Shown piece after piece: positions 47,296 through 55,750 of a DNA stretch of 64,000 nt (positions are counted from its first letter, which is position 1; each line of letters starts with the position of its first letter). This DNA is from Owenweeksia hongkongensis DSM 17368 (GTDB lineage Bacteria > Bacteroidota > Bacteroidia > Flavobacteriales > Schleiferiaceae). The stretch spans positions 1,612,001 through 1,676,000 of the forward strand of contig NC_016599.1 in the NCBI RefSeq assembly GCF_000236705.1, read 5' to 3'. Below the pieces are notes generated by a model. The model saw only the letters and a list, made by a program, of their open reading frames with translations. It searched no databases and was not told the DNA's origin. The position numbers and the translations under genes are program-made.

Positions 47296-47862
47296 CTATT
47301 TCTGTACTATATCACCGCGAAGGGTTTCAAGCAACTCTCCAACCTCGCCAATGATTTCATTGGGAACATTATTTTGCTGAGCTCCTGTAACTACATCAGC
47401 AACAAAGGCATCAAAAGCAGCATCATCCGACTTCATAGCCATCCGACTGTTTTTTGAAGGATCATGAGCATCTACCATATTCATTCCACTATAGGTGTAA
47501 TTTTCAGCACCAGCAGCTACAGAGAAAAAGTCTGTTAGGTTTTTACTCAAAACTGCAAACCCACTCAAATCTCCATTTTGCACCTCGCCTAGAAGTACTG
47601 GGAAATAAGGTTGCAAAGCTGGGTCTCCCGCAATCACGAAGATGGTACTATCTACCACTGCGCGAAAGCTCAACCTACCTTTTTCAATCATTGCTCCTGC
47701 ATTGGCTGGGTCGCTTACCATTTCCGTTCCTCCTACTTTTTCATATAGAGTTGGTTCTGGTGCTGGGGTCATATCATCGTCCTTGTCGTCATCCTTACAT
47801 GATGACATAAATCCTATGGAGCCTACCAATAGTAGTACGCCAAATTTTGATAACATTTTCAT
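47296..47862 (-). CDS. Truncated-hemoglobin-like lipoprotein
   Basis: 188 residues. Lipobox FMSSC puts the lipid on Cys22, followed by a DDDKDDD acidic linker. From residue 38 the sequence follows group I truncated hemoglobins: TLYEKVGGTEMV at the N-end, GDPALQPYF, NYTYSGMNMVDAHDPSK with His133 at the proximal haem-ligand position, and VPNEIIGEVGELLETLR at the C-end. A 15-20-residue insertion follows the first motif and the B10 tyrosine and E7 positions are changed. A globin outside the inner membrane, next to haem biosynthesis genes, could bind haem, oxygen or NO. It follows the HMA-like gene by 24 bases. Confidence 0.78.
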   Translation of the reverse strand: MKMLSKFGVLLLVGSIGFMSSCKDDDKDDDMTPAPEPTLYEKVGGTEMVSDPANAGAMIEKGRLSFRAVVDSTIFVIAGDPALQPYFPVLLGEVQNGDLSGFAVLSKNLTDFFSVAAGAENYTYSGMNMVDAHDPSKNSRMAMKSDDAAFDAFVADVVTGAQQNNVPNEIIGEVGELLETLRGDIVQK

Positions 47863-47886
47863 TGTGTTGAATTTTTGGTTTAATAA

Positions 47887-48318
47887 TTAATGAATAACAT
47901 TTTGCACGAATGCACCTACTTTGAAGGTGATGGAGTTTTCATCAAAGGCAGGGCAGCCTTTGGCTAAATCTTCCTCACTAACTTCAAATTTTGTTAACCT
48001 GTAGTCGGTAGAACTACTTAGAGTAGCATACACCGCATCAGGGTTTTGCTGATCATTGTAATAGCCGTACACAATGGTACCAGCATCAGCATTTACATAA
48101 GCTTTATGAACACCTGGTATGGCGTTTACCTTAGATTTTAATTGAGCCACGTCCTCATCAGATAGAGAACCTTCAACATCAATTCTACTTAAATTAAGAT
48201 TTGAGTTTACTACTGGCTCGCTAGTCACCATATAGATGTGAACCACTAGTGTGGCGGATAGGAGCACAAAAACTCCAACTAAAACTAAAGCGATTCGTAT
48301 TATTTTTTTTCGTGCCAT
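47887..48318 (-). CDS. Membrane-anchored protein with HMA-like fold
   Basis: 143 residues from ATG 48318, chosen because the longer frame runs back through the hemH terminator into hemH. A membrane helix (residues 7-29, IRIALVLVGVFVLLSATLVV) is followed by a predicted beta-alpha-beta-beta-alpha-beta domain like heavy-metal-associated domains (VEGSLSDEDVAQLKSKVNAI, PGVHKAYVNADAGTIVYGYY) but without the metal-binding CxxC. A lone cysteine is in LAKGCPAFDE. It is probably co-transcribed with the globin-like lipoprotein. Function unknown. Confidence 0.7.
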   Translation of the reverse strand: MARKKIIRIALVLVGVFVLLSATLVVHIYMVTSEPVVNSNLNLSRIDVEGSLSDEDVAQLKSKVNAIPGVHKAYVNADAGTIVYGYYNDQQNPDAVYATLSSSTDYRLTKFEVSEEDLAKGCPAFDENSITFKVGAFVQNVIH

Positions 48319-48343
48319 GGTTGTTGATTTCCCATATGTACGA

Positions 48344-48374
48344 AACAAAACCGCCCTTCGGATTGAAGGGCGGT
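48344..48374 (-). terminator. Terminator of hemH
   Basis: On the minus strand a ten-base perfect stem ACCGCCCTTC / GAAGGGCGGT with a five-base loop, then TTTTGTTT. Confidence 0.9.
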
Positions 48375-48406
48375 GAAAAAAATATCGATATGTATACTTT
48401 AGACTT

Positions 48407-49426
48407 TTACAATAACTCCTCTCCCCAAGTTGCCACGAGCTTAGCCCAGTCATCGTTTTCGTTCATGCAGGGGATCAAAGTAAACTCCTCTCCTCCATTT
48501 TCCATAAAAAACTCACGAGCCTCCACTCCTATTTCTTCAATGGTCTCCAGGCAATCTGAAACAAAAGCCGGACAAACCACCATCAGCTTTTTCACTCCTT
48601 TACCAGGCAGGTCCTTTATTACTTTATCAGAAAAAGGCTGTAACCAAGGATCTCTACCCAAGCGGCTTTGAAAACTGTTACTGTACTTTTCCTTCGGGAT
48701 TCCCAATCTTTCTACCACGCCTTCCGTAGTATCAAATACTTGATGGCGATAGCAAGTTTGCTGAGCGGGTGAATCCTTAGAACAGCAGTTTTCCACCATT
48801 AAGCAATGGCTATTGGTAACATCTGTTTTTTGCACATGCCTTTCCGGAATGCCATGATAACTAAACAGAATATGATCATACTCCTTATTTATATATGGCT
48901 TCATCGAATTAGCCAAAACTTCCAAATAGCGAGGGTCATCATAAAACACGTTTTTCACCTTCATCTTAAGTTTTGGAAACTTAGCCTCCATCACTTCCCT
49001 AGCTTTTACCACCACGGTTTCATAGCTACTCATGGCATAATGCGGGTATAAAGGAATCATCACAAATTCCTCCAAATCAGGATTTCCATCTACCAGCTTT
49101 TGGATACCGGCTTCAATGGATGGATTTCCATAACGCATACCAAGCTCCACAGGATAATCGGTATTCTTACGAACTTGCTCCAAAAGCCTTTCACTTAACA
49201 CAATTAAAGGCGAACCCTCATCCCACCAAATACTTTGATAAGCTTCAGCAGATTTCTTTGGTCTGGTTTTAAGAATGATGCCTCGCACCAAAAGTGAACG
49301 CAACCAATAAGGTTTGTCAATCACTCTTTCGTCCATCAAAAATTCATCTAAGTAAGGTTTTACATCCTTTACTTCTGGCGAATCCGGTGAACCAAGATTG
49401 ACCAAGAGAATTCCTTTTTTACTCAT
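48407..49426 (-). CDS. hemH: Ferrochelatase
   Basis: 339 residues: ILLVNLGSPDSPEVKDV, the catalytic motif FSYHGIPERHV (His191) and the late VVCPAFVSDCLETIEEIG. It inserts iron into protoporphyrin IX. A four-cysteine group (C208, C214, C215, C225; spacing Cx5CCx9C) directly after the active site is like that of ferrochelatases holding a 2Fe-2S cluster with internal ligands. It is transcribed away from the rest of the haem genes and separated from hemA by the AraC regulator gene, also on the minus strand. Membrane-associated or soluble. Confidence 0.95.
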   Translation of the reverse strand: MSKKGILLVNLGSPDSPEVKDVKPYLDEFLMDERVIDKPYWLRSLLVRGIILKTRPKKSAEAYQSIWWDEGSPLIVLSERLLEQVRKNTDYPVELGMRYGNPSIEAGIQKLVDGNPDLEEFVMIPLYPHYAMSSYETVVVKAREVMEAKFPKLKMKVKNVFYDDPRYLEVLANSMKPYINKEYDHILFSYHGIPERHVQKTDVTNSHCLMVENCCSKDSPAQQTCYRHQVFDTTEGVVERLGIPKEKYSNSFQSRLGRDPWLQPFSDKVIKDLPGKGVKKLMVVCPAFVSDCLETIEEIGVEAREFFMENGGEEFTLIPCMNENDDWAKLVATWGEELL

Positions 49427-49612
49427 GTTGTTTGGGTTGAAATTTCTAGAACTGTTTTAAAATTATCCTTCCGTTTATTTAGGCATCTTTTTCGGCCATA
49501 TATCGTCTTTATCTCATTGCGTAGCAAAACTACGCGCTTCAACAAAGCCTTCACCTGACCAAAAAATCTATTCTAAATAATTCTAAAAACAAGTTCAAAA
49601 CAGTTCTTATTT

Positions 49613-50527
49613 CTAAATATTAGATATCAGATATTTTTTTGGGGTTACCCCAAATTTCTTTTTGAAGGCCGCTATAAAATGACTCGGGTTTGTGTAGCCG
49701 ATATGATATGCCGCATCATTAACCTTCATGTTTCCTTTGTCCAGCATTTGTCGCGCTATATCCAATCGGTAATCGTTCAAAAACTGAAAAACCGTTTTGC
49801 CATATATATTTTTAAAACCTTCCTTTAGGCGATATTCATTAAGGCCAACTTCACGAGAAAGTTCTTTAAGAGAAGGCGGAGTCGTCATTTTTTCAATCAA
49901 AATTTTCTTGGCATTTCGCACGCGCTCCACATTCTCCTCATCATTCAAGAATGGGCATTGCTCCACATCTTTCCCTTCTTCTTTATTTAAAAACAAAGCT
50001 AAAATCTCATAAGCTTTGGCTTTCTCAAAAACCCCCTTCGCAGGGCCATTTACGTTATTACTAAAAAGTTGGTTTACCGTAACCATCAACACAGGAGACA
50101 TTGGGCGGTCAGCATAAAACTTCTTGCCAATGTTTTCTTTATTGATAAATTCAATTTCCTCAGAACCTGTCACAAACATCCTGTGCAGATTTTCAACAGT
50201 AATATATAGGAACACCAGTTTTGAGCCGGGACGAACTTCAATATCTAAAGGAAGAGCTACAAGCGGATTGTAAAACAAAAGTGACTTTTCCTGCTCCAGC
50301 TTAAGCTTATAATTTCCATTATAGAATAAAAATTCCGCACCGCCTTGTACGGCAAAGTAAAACTGAATTAAGCTCTTATCTATGTCCCGCTTTATGCGCA
50401 GTGGCCCGTCTTCATGGTTTTCTACCCGCACCATAAAGAAGCCGTCACCTACTCGGGTATTTTCGATTTTACCTTTTGAGGTATTTTTTTCTGAATTTTC
50501 TATTTCAAAAGTCAACTCCATCTCCAT
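49613..50527 (-). CDS. AraC-family transcriptional regulator in the haem cluster
   Basis: 304 residues. The C-terminal third has the two helix-turn-helix motifs of AraC (PSLKELSREVGLNEYRLKEGF; VNDAAYHIGYTNPSHFIAAFKKKFGVTPKKYL). The N-terminal 190 residues form a cupin-like ligand or sensor domain (FYFAVQGGAEFLFYNGNYKL) with a single CPFL cysteine. The overall plan resembles PchR-type regulators of iron/haem genes. It lies between hemH and hemA and is divergent from hemA, so it may control them; ligand unknown. Palindromes in the 180-base spacer are candidate sites. Confidence 0.9.
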   Translation of the reverse strand: MEMELTFEIENSEKNTSKGKIENTRVGDGFFMVRVENHEDGPLRIKRDIDKSLIQFYFAVQGGAEFLFYNGNYKLKLEQEKSLLFYNPLVALPLDIEVRPGSKLVFLYITVENLHRMFVTGSEEIEFINKENIGKKFYADRPMSPVLMVTVNQLFSNNVNGPAKGVFEKAKAYEILALFLNKEEGKDVEQCPFLNDEENVERVRNAKKILIEKMTTPPSLKELSREVGLNEYRLKEGFKNIYGKTVFQFLNDYRLDIARQMLDKGNMKVNDAAYHIGYTNPSHFIAAFKKKFGVTPKKYLISNI

Positions 50528-50578
50528 TTTTCTCGTAGGTGTATGTGTAAGTAGTTTTCAAAACCGCATCCTCATTAC

Positions 50579-50590
50579 GTTTGCGCAAAC
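50579..50590. promoter_or_regulatory. Perfect 12-bp palindrome GTTTGCGCAAAC at the araC promoter
   Basis: The palindrome overlaps the end of the araC -7 element and the expected start of transcription, where an autoregulatory protein would bind. Confidence 0.5.
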
Positions 50591-50593
50591 TTA
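50586..50593 (-). promoter_or_regulatory. -7 element (TAAGTTTG) for the AraC regulator
   Basis: On the minus strand TAAGTTTG matches TAnnTTTG, 58 bases before ATG 50527. Confidence 0.55.
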
Positions 50594-50614
50594 TAACAAA
50601 GCCTAAGTAGAACG

Positions 50615-50632
50615 AATCTAAATAAATAGATT
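50615..50632. promoter_or_regulatory. Inverted repeat AATCTA-N6-TAGATT between araC and hemA
   Basis: Contains the octamer TCTAAATA (50617-50624) found again in both palindromes in front of the imelysin operon and upstream of hemH. Candidate operator of a shared regulator. Confidence 0.5.
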
Positions 50633-50689
50633 TTATGAATCTGGGTATTAATTATTCGTTTTCGGGTATTGCGCTACTACATAACGGGA

Positions 50690-50697
50690 TATTTTTG
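50690..50697 (+). promoter_or_regulatory. -7 element (TATTTTTG) for the hemA operon
   Basis: TATTTTTG matches TAnnTTTG and lies 10 bases before the ATG at 50708; the longer in-frame start at 50669 is a TTG upstream of it. Confidence 0.6.
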
Positions 50698-50707
50698 CCA
50701 CCAAATT

Positions 50708-51964
50708 ATGAAAGACTTCCAGGTAAGTAAATTTTCGAACTTCTTCTTAGTAGGAATAGATCACACCCATGCATCGGTAGATGTGAGGGAACTATTCTCA
50801 CTAAATGAAGAAAAAGCCAGTCATCTGATTTATGACTACAAAACGCTTGGAGGTGATGGTATGATGGTGGTTTCCACTTGCAACCGTACCGAAATCTATG
50901 CTTTCGCAAATTGTCCTCGCGACATTATCGACCTGTTTTGCAAACATACACAGGCCAATCTTGAACTTTTTTATCGCCATCAAAATATTAAGCAAAACCG
51001 CGAAGCCATTGAGCACCTTTTTAAGGTAAGCTCTGGAATGGAGTCTAAGATTTTGGGTGATTTTGAAATTATTGGTCAAATTAAAAAGTCTTTCCTTTTT
51101 GCAAAAGAGCAAGCCGCGCACAATACCTTCCTTGAAAGATTGGTAAATAGCGCTGTTCAAACTTCTAAAAAGGTAAAGAATGAAACTCAGCTGAGCTCGG
51201 GAGCTGCTTCTGTAGCCTTTGCTGCTGTGCAAAAAGTAAAGCAACATTTATCTACTCTGCCGGCAGGTGCTCAACCTAAAGTTCTATTGTATGGAACCGG
51301 AAAAATAGGTCGCACGGCTTGTGAGAATTTGGTAAACCAGACTGGACTAAAAGACATCACCCTTATCAACCGTACGGAAGAAAAAGCGGAACGTCTTGCT
51401 GATAGATTTGGTGTAAAGCATATAGATTTTTCAAACTTGAACGAAGGCCTAAACGCGGCCGATATTATAATTGTAGCCACCGGTGCTCTTGGTGCTACAG
51501 TAATTCCTGAGCAATTTACCGAAGATAAGTATCGCCTTATTTTGGATTTGAGCGTACCTCGAAATGTTGAAGTTTCTCTTTATGAAAACCCAAACTTTGA
51601 GGTAGTGGATGTAGATGCTCTTTCAGCTATAGCTGATGAAAGCATTGCAAAAAGAAAAGCTGAAATCCCTGCAGCCGAGGCTATCATCAACAGTATGATT
51701 GATGACTTTTACATTTGGCTGGAAAGCCGTAGGGTTGCCCCTACCCTACAAGCTGTACGTAGCAAAATGGAAAGCTGGAAGAGTAAGGAGGTACAAACTT
51801 TACTTAAGAAGTTCCCGGAGCTAAATGAAGAGCATGCCGACCTATTGGCAGACCAACTACTAAACCGCATAACCGGCCAATTTGCCCGCCAGCTAAAAAA
51901 TGGACCGGATATAAACAACGACCTTCGTACTATTCATCATATCTTTGAGATAGAAAAGAAATAG
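50708..51964 (+). CDS. hemA: Glutamyl-tRNA reductase
   Basis: 418 residues. The catalytic cysteine lies in VVSTCNRTEIYAF, the NADPH domain has VLLYGTGKIGRTACENL, and the C-terminal dimerisation helix region begins DFYIWLESRRVAPTL. It reduces glutamyl-tRNA to glutamate-1-semialdehyde, the first step of the C5 route to haem. First gene of the plus-strand haem operon; hemC starts four bases after its stop. Start placed at ATG 50708, after the promoter element. Confidence 0.95.
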   Translation: MKDFQVSKFSNFFLVGIDHTHASVDVRELFSLNEEKASHLIYDYKTLGGDGMMVVSTCNRTEIYAFANCPRDIIDLFCKHTQANLELFYRHQNIKQNREAIEHLFKVSSGMESKILGDFEIIGQIKKSFLFAKEQAAHNTFLERLVNSAVQTSKKVKNETQLSSGAASVAFAAVQKVKQHLSTLPAGAQPKVLLYGTGKIGRTACENLVNQTGLKDITLINRTEEKAERLADRFGVKHIDFSNLNEGLNAADIIIVATGALGATVIPEQFTEDKYRLILDLSVPRNVEVSLYENPNFEVVDVDALSAIADESIAKRKAEIPAAEAIINSMIDDFYIWLESRRVAPTLQAVRSKMESWKSKEVQTLLKKFPELNEEHADLLADQLLNRITGQFARQLKNGPDINNDLRTIHHIFEIEKK

Positions 51965-51968
51965 CTAC

Positions 51969-52886
51969 TTGATCACCAACAATCTTCGTATAGGAACGCG
52001 CGATAGTAAACTTGCCGTTTGGCAAGCAGAGACTGTTCAGCGATTATTAAAAAATGCCGGCATCAATTCTGAGCTGGTAATGGTAAAATCTCCCGCAGAC
52101 ATAGATTTAATTACTCCTCTTCATCAGTTTGGAGGCGTGGGTATTTTCACTAAAATATTGGACGATGCTCTCTTTAAAAATGAGATTGACATTGCCGTAC
52201 ATTCACTAAAAGATTACCCCACACAATCTCCGGAAGGACTCACCATTGCTGCAGTTTTGGAGCGCGGCCCCTCACAGGATATTTTGGTACATAAAGGTGA
52301 TTTGTCTTTTTTGAATAACGAAAAGGAAGGGCTTATTGCCACGGGGAGTATTCGAAGAATAGCCCAGTGGAAAAGTAAATTTCCAAAACACCAAACCACC
52401 AATTTGCGTGGCAACGTACAAACCCGATTGCAAAAACTAGCTGACAATAACTGGAATGGAGCTATTTTCGCGAAAGCTGGATTGGAGCGTATCGATTTAT
52501 TACCTGAACATTTTGAGGTTTTAGATTGGATGATTCCCGCGCCAGCACAAGGTACAATTGGCGTTGGATGCAGAAATGAAGACCAGGAAATTGTAGATGT
52601 ATTGAAAACTATCAATCATCGTGAAACTGAAATCCGTGCCACTGTAGAACGACAATTTTTGCGCACCGTAGAAGGTGGATGCTCCGCCCCTGTTGGAGCT
52701 TTCTCCACGATTGAGGGAGATAAAATTCACTTAACAGCCGGAGTTTTTGAACTTGATGGCAGCAATAAAGTTGTGGTAAACAAAACCTTCAAAATGGAAG
52801 ACTACAAAAACGCAGGCCAGCTTGCCGCTAAAGAAGTACTTGCCAATGGAGGAAAAGAAATAATGCAAAACATTGACCATGCCTGA
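51969..52886 (+). CDS. hemC: Porphobilinogen deaminase (hydroxymethylbilane synthase), TTG start
   Basis: 305 residues: RIGTRDSKLAVWQAETVQ, DIAVHSLKDYPTQSP, RRIAQWKSKFPKHQTTNLRGN and the cofactor-binding cysteine in EGGCSAPVGAF. It joins four porphobilinogens into hydroxymethylbilane. There is no ATG before the conserved RIGTRDS motif, so it must begin with the TTG at 51969, five bases past the hemA stop, an inefficient start that may keep it coupled to hemA translation. It overlaps hemD by eight bases. Confidence 0.94.
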   Translation: MITNNLRIGTRDSKLAVWQAETVQRLLKNAGINSELVMVKSPADIDLITPLHQFGGVGIFTKILDDALFKNEIDIAVHSLKDYPTQSPEGLTIAAVLERGPSQDILVHKGDLSFLNNEKEGLIATGSIRRIAQWKSKFPKHQTTNLRGNVQTRLQKLADNNWNGAIFAKAGLERIDLLPEHFEVLDWMIPAPAQGTIGVGCRNEDQEIVDVLKTINHRETEIRATVERQFLRTVEGGCSAPVGAFSTIEGDKIHLTAGVFELDGSNKVVVNKTFKMEDYKNAGQLAAKEVLANGGKEIMQNIDHA

Positions 52887-53616
52887 TAAAAATGGACGTC
52901 CCGTTGTGCTTTCTACCCGTGTGCTCGAAGATGAATTTCTTCAGAAGCTAGATGATGCGGGAATCTCTGTAAAACAACATGACTTCATTCAGGTTTCTCA
53001 TGAGTTTGATAAAACCACTTTTCGGGAATATTTAAACAATCCCGATTCGCAGGCCCGCATTTTTACGAGCAAGAACGCTGTTTTTAGTTTAGAAAAATTG
53101 CTGGCCAGTGAGACTATTGAAATTCAGCAAAAGAAGAATTTTACCGTTGGAATTCGCGCCACTGAAATGCTACAAGAGCTTGGCGTAGAAACCAATGCCC
53201 GTGCTGGAAATGCCATTAGCTTGGCGCAAATAATTGCAAGAAACAAAGGCGTTCAATCTGTAGATTTCTTTTGTGGAAACAAAGCCTTGGATGACCTGCC
53301 AGAATATTTGGAAAGCAAGGGAATCCGCGTTCACAAAGAAATCGTTTATAAAACCGAGCTTGTTTCACAAAGGCTAAATACCGCAGATGTTGACGCTATG
53401 ATTTTTCTATCGCCAACAGCCGTTTATAGTTTCTTTAAAGAAAACAACCTCAACCCAAAAATCCCTTGTTTTTGTATTGGAGCCACGACATCTGAAGCTA
53501 TTCACTTTAGGTGTAACAATCCAAGAATTCCATCCAATGAGCCAAATCTTGAATCGGTAATCGACAAGGTGATTGAACATTTTGGAATTCAAAAATTTGA
53601 GGATTCAAAGATTTAA
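52879..53616 (+). CDS. hemD: Uroporphyrinogen-III synthase
   Basis: 245 residues with the bilobed HemD pattern, poorly conserved as usual: VVLSTRVLEDEFLQKLDDAGI, ARIFTSKNAVFSLEKLL, VDFFCGNKALDDLPEYL, AMIFLSPTAVYSFFKENN and IPCFCIGATTSEAI. It cyclises hydroxymethylbilane to uroporphyrinogen III. Identification rests on these motifs and on its place between hemC and hemE. ATG at 52879 overlaps the hemC stop. Confidence 0.9.
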   Translation: MPDKNGRPVVLSTRVLEDEFLQKLDDAGISVKQHDFIQVSHEFDKTTFREYLNNPDSQARIFTSKNAVFSLEKLLASETIEIQQKKNFTVGIRATEMLQELGVETNARAGNAISLAQIIARNKGVQSVDFFCGNKALDDLPEYLESKGIRVHKEIVYKTELVSQRLNTADVDAMIFLSPTAVYSFFKENNLNPKIPCFCIGATTSEAIHFRCNNPRIPSNEPNLESVIDKVIEHFGIQKFEDSKI

Positions 53617-53646
53617 GCACAAACCCAAAAATATCCCTCTATACAT

Positions 53647-54672
53647 ATGAGCACATTAAAAAATGATCTGTTCCTAAAGGCACTTGCCGGAGAAAAAGTA
53701 AACCGTCCACCTGTATGGATGATGCGCCAGGCAGGTCGCTACCTTCCTGATTTCATGAAATTAAAAGCTAAGTACAGCTTTTTTGACCGTGTAGAAACTC
53801 CTGAACTGGCCTCAGAAATTACCGTGATGCCTATTCATCAGGTAGGCGTTGATGCTGCCATTTTATTTTCAGATATTTTGGTGATCCCCCAAGCGCTGGA
53901 GGTAGAGGTGCAAATGGTTCCCGGAAAAGGACCTTACATCCCCAACCCCATCCGCACGATGGAGCAGGTTCAGGCTATTCCGGATATTGATGTGAAAGAC
54001 CGCTTGAGCTATGTGTATCAGGCTATCGATATGACAAAAGATGCTTTGGCAAATGAAGTTCCACTTATCGGTTTTGCCGGTTCGCCATGGACTATTCTTT
54101 GCTACATGGTAGAGGGTCAGGGAAGTAAAACTTTTGATAAAGCAAAGGAATTTTGCTACTCACAACCTGAGGCTGCACACTTGCTTTTGCAAAAAATCAC
54201 TGATGCAACTATTGCTTATTTGAAAGAAAAAAGAGCGCATGGTTGCGATGCTATTCAGGTTTTTGACAGCTGGGGAGGATTGCTTTCACCAAATGATTAT
54301 GAAACTTTTTCGCTGCAATATATCCGCCAGATTGTAGATGCACTGCACACTGAAGTTCCCGTGATCGTATTCGGAAAAGGATGCTGGTTTGCCTTAGAGC
54401 AAATGTCGCAAATGCCGGTTTCTGCCCTTGGTGTAGATTGGACAATTTCCCCACAAATGGCACGTGAATTCACCAAGTTCAACACCACCCTTCAAGGAAA
54501 CTTTGACCCAGCCAGATTGCTAAGTCCTATTCCTGAAATAGAAAGACTTGCCAAGCAAATGGTTGACGATTTTGGAACCTATAAATACATTGCCAACCTT
54601 GGACATGGTATTTTACCAAATGTGGATGCCGATCATGCAAGGGCTTTTGTGAATGCAATTAAGAGCTACTAA
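53647..54672 (+). CDS. hemE: Uroporphyrinogen decarboxylase
   Basis: 341 residues: [21 protein letters not shown] at the N-terminus, [43 protein letters not shown] and NLGHGILPN. It removes four carboxyl groups from uroporphyrinogen III to give coproporphyrinogen III. Complete; separated from hemF by a spacer that can fold into a hairpin. Confidence 0.97.
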   Translation: MSTLKNDLFLKALAGEKVNRPPVWMMRQAGRYLPDFMKLKAKYSFFDRVETPELASEITVMPIHQVGVDAAILFSDILVIPQALEVEVQMVPGKGPYIPNPIRTMEQVQAIPDIDVKDRLSYVYQAIDMTKDALANEVPLIGFAGSPWTILCYMVEGQGSKTFDKAKEFCYSQPEAAHLLLQKITDATIAYLKEKRAHGCDAIQVFDSWGGLLSPNDYETFSLQYIRQIVDALHTEVPVIVFGKGCWFALEQMSQMPVSALGVDWTISPQMAREFTKFNTTLQGNFDPARLLSPIPEIERLAKQMVDDFGTYKYIANLGHGILPNVDADHARAFVNAIKSY

Positions 54673-54674
54673 AA

Positions 54675-54751
54675 GTTAATTGGAAAAATAGTAGAAAGGT
54701 TAATTAGTGGTGATTAAACTAATCAACAAATGCACTAATCAACCAATTAAC
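54675..54751. repeat. Imperfect inverted repeat filling the hemE-hemF spacer
   Basis: GTTAATTGG (54675-54683) pairs with CCAATTAAC (54743-54751). GGTTAATTAGTG inside can pair with CACTAAT and AATTAACC, so the spacer could fold into a large hairpin in mRNA. Confidence 0.6.
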
Positions 54752-54759
54752 CAACCAAT

Positions 54760-55662
54760 ATGAAAGATCAATTCACCCAATACATACGCGACCTTCAAGA
54801 TGAAATTTGCACAGCTCTTGAAAAAATTGACGGCAAGGCAAAGTTTGTAGAAGACCTGTGGGAAAGACCCGGTGGCGGAGGTGGCCGCTCAAGAGTATTG
54901 GAAAAAGGAAACGTTTTTGAAAAAGGCGGAGTGAGCACTTCTACCGTACACGGTGAAATGCCTGAGGCCCTGAAGAAAAACATGAAAGTGGAAGGTGATA
55001 CTTTTTTTGCCTGTGGTATTTCATTGGTGCTTCATCCCGAAAATCCCTTTGTGCCAACCGTACACGCCAATTACCGATATTTTGAAATGTACAATGAAGC
55101 GGGTGAACGAATTGATGGCTGGTTTGGCGGAGGTACGGATTTAACTCCCTATTACCTTTTTGAGGAAGACGCTATTCATTTTCATAAAACTCAAAAAGAA
55201 ACTGCCGACAGACACGGTAAAGATCTTTATCCAAAGTTTAAAAAACAGTGTGATGAATACTTTAGAAACTCACACAGAGATGAATCTCGAGGCATTGGAG
55301 GAACCTTTTTCGATTACCTAAAACCTGATGGCCAGCGTACTGCTGAAGATTGGATGGCTTTTGATATGGACATGGGAAAATCTTTTCTGCCGGGCTATTT
55401 ACCCATTGTAGAAAAGCGCATGAACATGCCATGGACGGATGAGCATCGCTATTGGCAGGAGTTACGCAGAGGACGCTATGTTGAATTCAATCTAGTACAC
55501 GACCGCGGAACTTTGTTTGGACTAAAAACCAATGGCCGTACCGAAAGTATTTTAATGAGTCTTCCGCCAAGGGTAAGATGGGATTACAATGTAGAACCGA
55601 AGGCTAGCACTGAAGAAGCCAAGCTTGTAGAGATATTAAAAAACCCGAAGGATTGGGTATAG
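54760..55662 (+). CDS. hemF: Oxygen-dependent coproporphyrinogen III oxidase
   Basis: 300 residues: WERPGGGGGRSRVLEKGNVFEKGGV, VHANYRYFEM, DGWFGGGTDLTPYYLF and RGRYVEFNLVHDRGTLFGLKTNGR. It oxidises coproporphyrinogen III to protoporphyrinogen IX with O2, which points to an aerobic life. The oxygen-independent HemN is not present in this window. Confidence 0.97.
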   Translation: MKDQFTQYIRDLQDEICTALEKIDGKAKFVEDLWERPGGGGGRSRVLEKGNVFEKGGVSTSTVHGEMPEALKKNMKVEGDTFFACGISLVLHPENPFVPTVHANYRYFEMYNEAGERIDGWFGGGTDLTPYYLFEEDAIHFHKTQKETADRHGKDLYPKFKKQCDEYFRNSHRDESRGIGGTFFDYLKPDGQRTAEDWMAFDMDMGKSFLPGYLPIVEKRMNMPWTDEHRYWQELRRGRYVEFNLVHDRGTLFGLKTNGRTESILMSLPPRVRWDYNVEPKASTEEAKLVEILKNPKDWV

Positions 55663-55679
55663 TTATTAAATCCGAAGCA

Positions 55680-55726
55680 CGAAACTCTAAATGCTAAAAA
55701 CACAACGTGCTCATTTTAGAGTTTCG
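55680..55726. repeat. Inverted repeat in the hemF-hemB spacer
   Basis: CGAAACTCTAAA (55680-55691) and TTTAGAGTTTCG (55715-55726) are a perfect 12-base inverted repeat with a 23-base loop. The sequence resembles the repeats flanking the four-helix-bundle gene. Confidence 0.85.
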
Positions 55727-55750
55727 AGTTTAGAACTTAGAATTTAAAAT

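Noticed and set aside
48319-48453. N-terminal extension of the HMA-like protein
   Set aside because: It would read through the hemH terminator hairpin and overlap the end of hemH; the ATG at 48318 gives a clean membrane anchor.
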